DNA from: Promicromonospora iranensis
GTDB lineage: Bacteria; Actinomycetota; Actinomycetes; Actinomycetales; Cellulomonadaceae
Length of the DNA stretch: 64,000 nt
Direction: 5' to 3'
Assembly (NCBI RefSeq): GCF_028994775.1
Contig: NZ_JAJQMN010000008.1
Span: forward strand, 62,001 to 126,000
The position numbers and the translations under genes are program-made. Under the pieces are notes generated by a model, which saw nothing but the letters and a program-made list of their open reading frames with translations, made no database searches and was not told the origin of the DNA. This document shows, one piece after another, positions 56,540 to 64,000 of the stretch (positions are counted from its first letter, which is position 1; each line of letters begins with the position of its first letter).

Positions 56540-57715
56540 TCAGGGGGTCAGCGGGTGGCCCGCCCGCATCTCCGCCACCATCGAGCGCACGACCGGCACC
56601 AGGTCGCCGTCGTGCGCCGCGGCCACCGCCTGCTGCCGCTGGTACGAGGCGCCCGAGCGGATGATCTCCCGGACACCGGCGAGCTCCGCCGTGCAGCCGA
56701 GCCGGTGCGCGACCGGCTCCAGCTCGACGAGCAGCTTGCCGATGGCGTCGATGATCGGCCCCTGGTTGCCGTCGGCGTCCAGGATCACCGTGGCGTCGAG
56801 GCCGTAGCGGGCCGAGCGGAACTTGTTCTCCTGCACGAACCACGACGGCAGGACCGGCAGGGTCCGGCCCTGGTCCAGCTGGGTCGACAGGTGCTCCACG
56901 AGGCAGTGCACCAGCGCGGCCAGCACGAGGGCCTCGGACAGGTTGGTCGGGCCGTCGCAGACCCGCACCTCGAGCGTGCCGAACTTCGGCGAGGGCCGCA
57001 CGTCCCAGTGGACCTCGTTGAACGCCTCGACCGCGCCGACGTGCAGCATGTCGCCCGCGTACGACTCGAGCTCCTGCCAGGTCTCGAACGGGACCGGTAG
57101 CCCGGAGCTCGGGATCTGCTGGAACAGCAGCGACCGGTTGGACGCGTATCCCGTGGGCTGGCCGGCCCAGTACGGCGACCCGGCCGACAACGCCTGGAGG
57201 TGCGGGAAGTAGGTGAGCATCGCGCGCATCAGCGGCAGCGCCTTGTCACGGTGCTCGATCCCGACGTGGACGTGCAGCCCCCAGATGATCAGCTGTGCGC
57301 CCCACACGCCAGTGCGCTCCATGATGCGGGTGTAGCGCTCCTTCTCGCCGACCAGCTGATCGGCGGCCTGCGCGAACGGGTGCGTGCCGCCACCCATCAG
57401 GTCGAGCCCCAGCGGGTCGGTCACCGCCCGCACACGTTCGAAGAGGTGCGTGAGGTCGGTCCCCGCGTCCGTCACGGTGCGGCAGACGCCGGTCACCAGC
57501 TCGACCGTGTTCTTCATGAACTCGCCGGCCACGTGCGGGGCATAGACCGCCGCCCCCTCCGGTGGTCCGACGGCGTCCCGCGCGAGCGCCTCGAGCACCT
57601 CGGGTCCGGACTGGGCGAGGTCCGCGGTATCGGACCGGACCAGCCCGATCTCCCACTCCAGGCCGACGGTGGAGCGCGGAGATTCGCCGAAGCCGAGTCG
57701 AGCCGGCGAGCTCAT
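56540..57715 (-). CDS. Glutamate-cysteine ligase family 2 (carboxylate-amine ligase)
   Basis: ATP-dependent ligase of the GCS2/YbdK family, 391 residues. TVGLEWEIGLV (metal/ATP site), LMGGGTHPFAQ, LHVHVGIEHRDKALPLM and GTLEVRVCDGPTNLSE are visible. Family members join glutamate to an amine or cysteine; actinobacteria mainly use mycothiol, so the product here is not certain. It overlaps the upstream methyltransferase gene by 4 bases (ATGA), so they form an operon. Confidence 0.88.
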   Translation of the reverse strand: MSSPARLGFGESPRSTVGLEWEIGLVRSDTADLAQSGPEVLEALARDAVGPPEGAAVYAPHVAGEFMKNTVELVTGVCRTVTDAGTDLTHLFERVRAVTDPLGLDLMGGGTHPFAQAADQLVGEKERYTRIMERTGVWGAQLIIWGLHVHVGIEHRDKALPLMRAMLTYFPHLQALSAGSPYWAGQPTGYASNRSLLFQQIPSSGLPVPFETWQELESYAGDMLHVGAVEAFNEVHWDVRPSPKFGTLEVRVCDGPTNLSEALVLAALVHCLVEHLSTQLDQGRTLPVLPSWFVQENKFRSARYGLDATVILDADGNQGPIIDAIGKLLVELEPVAHRLGCTAELAGVREIIRSGASYQRQQAVAAAHDGDLVPVVRSMVAEMRAGHPLTP

Positions 57716-58980
57716 ACGGGTCCCAGTGGTTCGACGAGGAGTACCTGTTGGTTGCCTGCCACGCGTGTGAGCACGATCGTCGCCTCCTCGGTCCCGGTGA
57801 GCACGAGCTGCTTGCGAAGTTGTTCAGGCACCACGGCGGTGCCGCGCTTCTTGATCGTGATGCGTCCGACGTTCCGGTCACGCAGGTACGCCTTGAGCCG
57901 CTTCAGGCCGAACGGCATGGTGTCGAGCACCCGGTAGCCGGTGGCGATCGGTGCCCGGGCCCCGACCGAGTCGGCGGGCCGGGCGGGCGGAAGGTCGGCG
58001 GGGCTGTCCGTGGTGACGTACGCGATGGTCGGGTCGACGAGGCGTCCGCCCAGCTCGGCGGCGGCCTGGCCGACGAGCCCGGCGCGGATGACGGCCCCGT
58101 CGGGTTCGTAGAGGTACTGTCCGACGCCGCCGACGTCCGGCACGACGTCGTCGCCCCGAACCGTGCGGCTCAGGGTGTGCTCCTTGCCGTCGTCGTCGGT
58201 GAAGGTGCGCAGCACGAGCGCCGACCGCCCTGGACCGTCGGGCGCGAGCGGGCCGAACCAGAGCCCTGCCTCGACCACGTCGCCGTTGACCGAGACCCAC
58301 TGCGTCTCGGCGTCGTCCGGGAGCCCGTCGTGCGGGATGCCGGGGCCGACCTTGATGCCCACGGCGGCCACGGTCCCGCGCAGCGCCCAGACGGAGTCGA
58401 GCGGGGGCTCATAGGCGCGTGGGTCGAAGATCCGGCGGCTGCGTGCGCCCGATCCGCCGCTCACACGGCGGGCAGGGTCGGCGTAGACACCCTCGATGCC
58501 CTCGGCACGCAGATCGAGGGACAGGCCGTCGGCGTGCCGCACGTCCGCCTCGGGGAAGTGGCGCAGGTTCCACTGCGCGATGGCGGCGGTGCACTCGTCC
58601 AGCTCGGTGGCCACCACGCGGAGGCCGGTCCCGGCGAAGGCGAGCGAGTCGGCACCGATGCCGCAGGTCAGGTCCGCGATGCCGGTGATGCCAGCGGAGA
58701 GGTAGCGTCGGGCGTGCAGCGCCGCGACGAGGAGCCGGGTGGCCTGCTCCAGGCCGTCGGCGGTGAAGAGCATCCCGTCGGCGAAGTCACCGAACTTGGC
58801 CCGGGCCCGGGCGCGCAGCCTGGACTGGGTCACCACCGCGGCCGCCAGATCCGGGGCCACTCCCTTGGCCCGCAGGGTGGTTACGGTCTTCATCGCGTGT
58901 CGCTCGTCATAGGGCGGGAGGGCACCAAGCAGGGCCCAGCCGTCTGGGCTGAGCAGTTTGCTCAGAATCGCCGCATCCAT
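57712..58980 (-). CDS. Class I SAM-dependent methyltransferase with THUMP-like C-terminus
   Basis: Predicted RNA methyltransferase-like protein of 422 residues. Motif I is ADLTCGIGADSLAFAG and the motif IV position reads YADPARR. The C-terminal region (ATIVLTRVAGNQQVLLVEP end) resembles the THUMP-like domain seen in actinobacterial homologues. The ATG at 58980 lies 6 bases after AAAGAT on the minus strand; the frame is open 93 codons further upstream through the groES leader, which is not family sequence. The target is unknown. It is the first gene of an operon with the GCS2 ligase. Confidence 0.85.
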   Translation of the reverse strand: MDAAILSKLLSPDGWALLGALPPYDERHAMKTVTTLRAKGVAPDLAAAVVTQSRLRARARAKFGDFADGMLFTADGLEQATRLLVAALHARRYLSAGITGIADLTCGIGADSLAFAGTGLRVVATELDECTAAIAQWNLRHFPEADVRHADGLSLDLRAEGIEGVYADPARRVSGGSGARSRRIFDPRAYEPPLDSVWALRGTVAAVGIKVGPGIPHDGLPDDAETQWVSVNGDVVEAGLWFGPLAPDGPGRSALVLRTFTDDDGKEHTLSRTVRGDDVVPDVGGVGQYLYEPDGAVIRAGLVGQAAAELGGRLVDPTIAYVTTDSPADLPPARPADSVGARAPIATGYRVLDTMPFGLKRLKAYLRDRNVGRITIKKRGTAVVPEQLRKQLVLTGTEEATIVLTRVAGNQQVLLVEPLGPV

Positions 58981-59106
58981 GGGAAGATCTTTCCACGTTT
59001 GTCCTGGTCGTGACGAGCGGCGCGACGGAACCTTTTCGTGGAGATGGCGAGATTCCGGTGTGGCGGCGGCGCGTCGGGCGGACGTGGTGTGATCCACTCC
59101 ACCCGA

Positions 59107-59133
59107 TTGGCACTCGCCTTGACCGAGTGCTAG
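59107..59133. promoter_or_regulatory. CIRCE element (HrcA operator)
   Basis: TTGGCACTC, 9 bases, GAGTGCTAG: a near-perfect CIRCE inverted repeat (consensus TTAGCACTC-N9-GAGTGCTAA). It overlaps the groES promoter, so HrcA should repress groES until heat or protein stress. Confidence 0.92.
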
Positions 59134-59147
59134 CGCCGACCTAGATT
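59119..59147 (+). promoter_or_regulatory. groES promoter overlapping CIRCE
   Basis: TTGACC (59119-59124) and TAGATT (59142-59147) are 17 bases apart. The -35 lies in the CIRCE loop. Transcription would start near 59154, giving a leader of about 160 nt. The rest of 58981-59313 (333 bases) holds no gene. Confidence 0.8.
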
Positions 59148-59313
59148 TGGGGTTGTTCACCGCCGCGGGATCCCGGTTCTCGGGCCCGCGGGGGAGAACC
59201 CAGACGTTCGTGCCCGCCGGCACCCGCGACGACGGCGGACCGTCGAACGTTCGAGCCACTCAGTCCATCACGCAGCTGATCTCTCGATCCGCTCACGAAA
59301 GAGGAGGTCCGAC

Positions 59314-59610
59314 GTGTCGGTCCCCATCAAGCCGCTCGAGGACCGGATCGTCGTCAAGGCTCTCGAAGCCGAGACCACGACCGCTTCCGGCCTGGTCATC
59401 CCGGACACCGCCAAGGAGAAGCCCCAGGAGGGCGAGGTTCTGGCCGTTGGCCAGGGCCGCATCGACGACAACGGCAACCGTGTGCCGCTGGACGTCGCCG
59501 TCGGTGACAAGGTGATCTACTCCAAGTACGGCGGCACCGAGGTCAAGTACGCGGGTGAGGAGTACCTGGTGCTCTCGGCCCGCGACGTCCTCGCCGTGGT
59601 CGTGAGCTGA
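59314..59610 (+). CDS. groES: Co-chaperonin GroES
   Basis: Heptameric lid of the GroEL chaperonin. The product is 98 residues, [20 protein letters not shown]..., with [20 protein letters not shown] typical. GTG start behind AAAGAGGAGG. A strong terminator follows at once and no groEL gene is present, so the groEL partner must be elsewhere in the genome. It is regulated by the CIRCE element upstream. Confidence 0.97.
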   Translation: MSVPIKPLEDRIVVKALEAETTTASGLVIPDTAKEKPQEGEVLAVGQGRIDDNGNRVPLDVAVGDKVIYSKYGGTEVKYAGEEYLVLSARDVLAVVVS

Positions 59611-59636
59611 CCCCAGCTCACGCCAGCCTGAAGACG

Positions 59637-59666
59637 AAGGCCCCGCACCGAGAGGTGCGGGGCCTT
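59637..59666 (+). terminator. groES terminator
   Basis: AAGGCCCCGCACC (59637-59649) pairs perfectly with GGTGCGGGGCCTT (59654-59666) over a GAGA loop, ending in TTTG. Confidence 0.88.
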
Positions 59667-59728
59667 TGCCTTGCCCGGCGCTGGTGTCGAACGCGACCGT
59701 GCCCGGCGCAGTGCCTTCGCCCGGCGAA

Positions 59729-59792
59729 GTAGTCGTCCGGCGAAGTAGTCCAGCAGCGGCAGTGCTGCGTGACTACGTCGCCGGACGACTAC
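59729..59792. repeat. Long palindrome between groES and whiB3
   Basis: GTAGTCGTCCGGCGAAGTAG plus TC (59729-59750) pairs with 59771-59792 with one mismatch (22-bp stem); the 20-base loop contains a further CAGCA/TGCTG stem. The left arm also holds a tandem CCGGCGAAGTAGT motif. It lies between convergent genes and is not needed as a groES terminator. Function unknown. Confidence 0.8.
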
Positions 59793-59826
59793 TCCGGCAC
59801 GACGAGTGGTTCAGGTGACGCGTGGT

Positions 59827-60114
59827 TCAGGCGGAGACGGACTTGCCGGCGAGGATGGCCGACCGCTCGTCCTCGCTGAGCCCGCCCCACACCCCGTACG
59901 GCTCGCGCACGCGGAGCGACTGCTCGCGGCACTGCATCATCACGGGGCAGGAGCGGCAGATCGCCTTGGCGGCCTCGGCGCGCCTGCGGCGCGTCGAACC
60001 GCGCTCACCCTCGGGGTGGAAGAACAGGGTGTCGTCCGCGTCGCGGCACGACCCCTGGTACTGCCATTCCCACAGTTCCATCACCGGACCGGGAAGCCTC
60101 GAGATCTCCGTCAT
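59827..60114 (-). CDS. whiB3: WhiB-family iron-sulfur regulator (WhiB3/WhiD-like)
   Basis: Actinobacterial redox-sensing transcription factor, 95 residues. Four cluster ligands are present: one Cys in QGSCRDAD and three in CRSCPVMMQC, then the EPYGVWGGLSEDER turn. The N-terminus LPGPVMELWEWQYQG and FFHPEGERG match WhiB3/WhiD, and its place next to groES and near guaB is the same as in Mycobacterium and Streptomyces. The ATG lies 7 bases after TAGGTT of a strong promoter, so the message is probably leaderless. In relatives it controls redox balance or sporulation; here the role is inferred. Confidence 0.93.
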   Translation of the reverse strand: MTEISRLPGPVMELWEWQYQGSCRDADDTLFFHPEGERGSTRRRRAEAAKAICRSCPVMMQCREQSLRVREPYGVWGGLSEDERSAILAGKSVSA

Positions 60115-60121
60115 GGCGAAC

Positions 60122-60150
60122 AACCTACAAGTTGTGCAGAAGTTGTTCAA
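60122..60150 (-). promoter_or_regulatory. whiB3 promoter
   Basis: On the minus strand TTGAAC (60150-60145) and TAGGTT (60127-60122) are 17 bases apart, and the -10 ends 7 bases before the ATG. The plus strand shows AAGTTGT twice (60130-60136, 60141-60147), 11 bases apart, a possible regulator site within the promoter. Confidence 0.8.
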
Positions 60151-60305
60151 GGGGCAGTTTTGTCCGTACCCGGCTCGAATCGGGTCAGGGGAACCGCGCC
60201 AGGGCTGACCGGTTTTGTTCCGGTCTCGACCAGATTCCACCGAGATCGGCGGCACGCCGGGTTTCGCAGTGGCGCAGAGAGGCCCAGGTCGGCAGAATCG
60301 AGTCC

Positions 60306-61523
60306 ATGACATCTTCGCGGCCTGCCCAGAGCTCGGGCGGGTCACGTGCGTCCAGCCCCGGACTGGCCGTCGCCGCCGTAGCCAGACGCCTCGGGGTCGC
60401 GCCGGCGACCCTCCGTACGTGGGACCGCCGGTACGGGCTCGGCCCGTCGGGCCGGACCGCCGGATCGCACCGCCGCTACACGCCGGACGACGTGGCCCGC
60501 CTCCTCGTGATGCGGCGCCTCACGCTCGAGGGTGTCGCACCGGTGGACGCCGCGCGGGCCGCGGTCGAGGCGGGGGAGGCCGAGCTCGAGGTGGCCACCC
60601 GGACCGCGGCCGCACTGCCCGCCGTGCAGGTGGAGGACGAGTCGGAGGACGGTGCGGAGCCGGACTTCGCCGAGACGTTCCTCGGCACGGTCGAGGCGCC
60701 CGCCGAGGCCGGCGCCGAGGACCCGCCGGCCGGCAAGGACGGGGTGGATCCGAAGGAGGAGCCTCGCGGACGGGCGCGCCTGCGGGCGCTCCCCGGCGGT
60801 GCGACGGGTGGTGACACACCTGCCGCAGCCGGCCCCCGGCCCGCATCGGGTGCGGCTCCCGCACCGACGTCGGGCCGGGTGTCCGCCCTGGTCGACGCCG
60901 CCCTGGCCTACAGCAGGACCGCATGCGACAACCTGCTCGCGCTGGGCCCAGAGGGGGACCCCGCGACGTGGTGGACCGACCTGGTCGAGCCCGCCTGGCT
61001 GCGCCTCTCCGAGCGCACCGTCCTCGCCGGGCCGGGCGAGATGCCCGAGGTGGTGCTGGCGACCGCCGCGCTGCGCGCGCTGCGGCACTACACCGAGGAG
61101 TTCGAGCGGGTGATGGTCGAGGCGGGCGGCCCGCCGGCCAACCACCCGAGCCGGATGCGCAAGATCGTCCTCGTGTTCGCGGCGCCCGACGAGGTGGTGC
61201 CGCTGTCGGCGCACGCCCTCGCCGCGGCGCTGGCCGCCCAGGGTTCGATGGCGCGGATCGTCACGGGCCCGGCGAGCACGCACCGCTCGGTCGAGCTGGT
61301 GACGATGGTCCGGCCGACGGCCGTGGTCCTGGCCACCACCCAGAACAAGCCGGACCTCGACGTCGTGCACGCGGTGAACGAGAGCTATCCGGAGCTGCCG
61401 ATCTTCGTCGGCCTCCGGGCCGACGCGGCGGCGACCGACCTGCCGTTCGGTCCGACCGTGCAGCGCGTGCGCTCGTTCACGGGGCTGCTGCACGAGGTGC
61501 TCGCGGTCATCAAGGCGAGGTGA
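60306..61523 (+). CDS. MerR-family regulator with degenerate cobalamin-binding-like domain
   Basis: Putative transcription regulator of 405 residues. The N-terminal MerR HTH (about residues 19-66) has LAVAAVARRLGVAPATLRTW and GSHRRYTPDDVARLL. An acidic, Ala/Pro-rich linker (about 95-195) follows, then a helical segment and a Rossmann-like domain (KIVLVFAAPDEVVPLSAHAL...VRPTAVVLATT) that resembles the B12-binding domain of CarH/LitR-type regulators but lacks the ExHxxG cobalt-ligand motif. CAGAAT lies 7 bases before the ATG. It is divergent from whiB3. The ligand is unknown. Confidence 0.82.
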   Translation: MTSSRPAQSSGGSRASSPGLAVAAVARRLGVAPATLRTWDRRYGLGPSGRTAGSHRRYTPDDVARLLVMRRLTLEGVAPVDAARAAVEAGEAELEVATRTAAALPAVQVEDESEDGAEPDFAETFLGTVEAPAEAGAEDPPAGKDGVDPKEEPRGRARLRALPGGATGGDTPAAAGPRPASGAAPAPTSGRVSALVDAALAYSRTACDNLLALGPEGDPATWWTDLVEPAWLRLSERTVLAGPGEMPEVVLATAALRALRHYTEEFERVMVEAGGPPANHPSRMRKIVLVFAAPDEVVPLSAHALAAALAAQGSMARIVTGPASTHRSVELVTMVRPTAVVLATTQNKPDLDVVHAVNESYPELPIFVGLRADAAATDLPFGPTVQRVRSFTGLLHEVLAVIKAR

Positions 61524-61578
61524 CGCACGCCTCTGGCCGGCCGGCCCGCCCGCCCAGGATCTGTTGCTGTGCGGGCCG

Positions 61579-63105
<1,527 letters not shown>

Positions 63106-63130
63106 GTCCCGTACCGGCCGATCTCGTTCC

Positions 63131-63179
63131 CCGTGGGCCGAGCTCGTCGAGACCAGCTCTCGACGAGCTCGACCCACGG
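63131..63179. terminator. GTCGAGACC palindrome after guaB
   Basis: A 22-bp stem with one mismatch (63131-63152 with 63158-63179, outer CCGTGGG/CCCACGG) and a 5-base loop. It lies between guaB and the convergent amine oxidase gene and belongs to the same repeat family as 56465-56508, including similar flanking CTCGACCAA sequence. Confidence 0.8.
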
Positions 63180-63242
63180 TTGAACTCGACCAATGGTTGA
63201 ACAACGTGAACAAGTTCGGCCGGATCGGTTCGCCGGAAGGCG

Positions 63243-64000
63243 TCAGCTCGACATGACGCGCTGATGCAGGGACTGGACCGCATAGCGCGCCGACCAGAAC
63301 GCGCCGTGCTGCCACGCGGAGATCTCCGACATCCAGTCGCCCGCGAAGTACACGTTGCCGGTGCCCTGCTGCAACCGCTTGAAGCCCGAGGAAGCGGTGT
63401 TCGGGTAGGCCCACGCGCCCTCGATGTAGGGCACCTTGTGCCAGGCGATGGAGAACGAGCTGTCCAGCTCGGTGCGGTACTTCTCCCCGTGGATCTTCAC
63501 ACCCTGCTCGACGGCACGCAGCTCTCGCTGCCTCGGCGCCAGGTCGCCGTAGGCGCGGGCGTTGGCGCCGGTGTTGTAGTAGCCGACGACCAGGCCCTTC
63601 CTCTCGCCGTACCCGTACGACGGGTACCACACGTGGGCGAGGTCCATGTCGGTCTCGGTGATCCCGCCGAAGATCCGGTGGTCGTCCTCCCAGAACCGTG
63701 ACCGGTACTGCAGGCCGATCTTGCCGGCGGGGGAGCCCACAGCGAACTCGCCCAGAGCCGCGTCGATCTCAGGGCCCCAGTTGGTGTCCCACCGCCGCAT
63801 GAGCCCCGCCGGCGCCGAGACGACGGCGAAGTCCGCCTCGATCTGACGCTCTCGGCCGTTCCGAGCGGTGTAGGTGACCTTCACCCCGCTGCCGGTGTTC
63901 TCGACACCCGTGACCGGCGAGCTGAGGTGGACGTTCTGGCTGCCGATGGCCCGGACCAGGTAGCGGCAGATCGTGTCCATGCCGCCCTTCGGCTGGAACA
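63243..64000 (-). CDS. Flavin amine oxidase, C-terminal part (runs off the window)
   Basis: The last 252 or so residues of a flavin-dependent amine oxidase. The frame continues past the window end, reading FQPKGGMDTICRYLVRAIG, which fits the substrate-domain entry of this family. The FAD-binding end is clear in GNVYFAGDWMSEISAWQHGA, followed by FWSARYAVQSLHQRV. The N-terminal GxGxxG is outside. The product may oxidise a monoamine or polyamine. Convergent with guaB. Confidence 0.85.
   Translation of the reverse strand, partial: FQPKGGMDTICRYLVRAIGSQNVHLSSPVTGVENTGSGVKVTYTARNGRERQIEADFAVVSAPAGLMRRWDTNWGPEIDAALGEFAVGSPAGKIGLQYRSRFWEDDHRIFGGITETDMDLAHVWYPSYGYGERKGLVVGYYNTGANARAYGDLAPRQRELRAVEQGVKIHGEKYRTELDSSFSIAWHKVPYIEGAWAYPNTASSGFKRLQQGTGNVYFAGDWMSEISAWQHGAFWSARYAVQSLHQRVMSS

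Noticed and set aside
58981-59259. A 93-codon N-terminal extension of the methyltransferase gene through the groES control region
   Set aside because: It crosses the CIRCE element and groES promoter; the protein's family-like sequence starts at the ATG at 58980.

Overview
The window is high-GC DNA from an actinobacterium, probably of the order Micrococcales (a Cellulomonas/Promicromonospora-type relative; this is inferred, not searched). The evidence is a WhiB regulator, a DUF5709 protein, a PpgK-like ROK kinase, short intergenic gaps with many GTG starts, and a gene order alr-tsaE-tsaB-rimI ... tsaD ... groES-whiB ... guaB that matches the arrangement known from Mycobacterium and Streptomyces. 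The contig is almost entirely coding, and no tRNA, rRNA, CRISPR, prophage or insertion sequence was seen.

Positions 1-25,100 are the core translation region: rpsG-fusA-tuf (str end), the S10-spc operon (rpsJ to rplO), secY-adk-map, a small membrane protein, then infA-rpmJ-rpsM-rpsK-rpoA-rplQ, truA and rplM-rpsI. rpsD is absent from the alpha operon. The ribosomal genes are tightly packed, often with 1-4 base stop/start overlaps, and stem-loop terminators follow tuf, rplO, rplQ and rpsI.

Positions 25,100-36,000 hold cell-envelope and housekeeping genes: glmM and glmS (amino-sugar supply for peptidoglycan), a DedA membrane protein, coaA (CoA synthesis), a MazG-like protein, an alpha/beta hydrolase, acpS, an F420-type flavin oxidoreductase, a fused NAD(P)HX repair enzyme and a hemerythrin-like protein. 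A 36-codon membrane microprotein at 31879-31989 has a strong Shine-Dalgarno sequence.

Positions 36,000-48,700 are the most accessory part: a large LuxR-type ATPase regulator, a 915-residue LAxTG-anchored surface protein with an operator-like repeat array upstream, a membrane-anchored copper-amine-oxidase-like protein whose cofactor motif is altered, a methyltransferase, a membrane protein next to a two-component system, an acetyltransferase and a glutathione peroxidase.

Positions 48,700-64,000 hold an RluA-type pseudouridine synthase, alr, the t6A genes tsaE-tsaB with rimI, a rhodanese, tsaD on the opposite strand, an RutE-like nitroreductase, a GCS2 ligase with an overlapping methyltransferase, groES under a CIRCE element but with no groEL beside it, whiB3, a MerR-family regulator, guaB, and the C-terminal part of a flavin amine oxidase that runs off the window end.

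Two patterns cross the whole window. Many non-ribosomal genes start 6-8 bases after a TANNNT-like hexamer with no Shine-Dalgarno sequence, which suggests leaderless transcripts. A family of palindromes built around GAGCCTGTCGA/GTCGAGACC sits between genes, mainly convergent ones.
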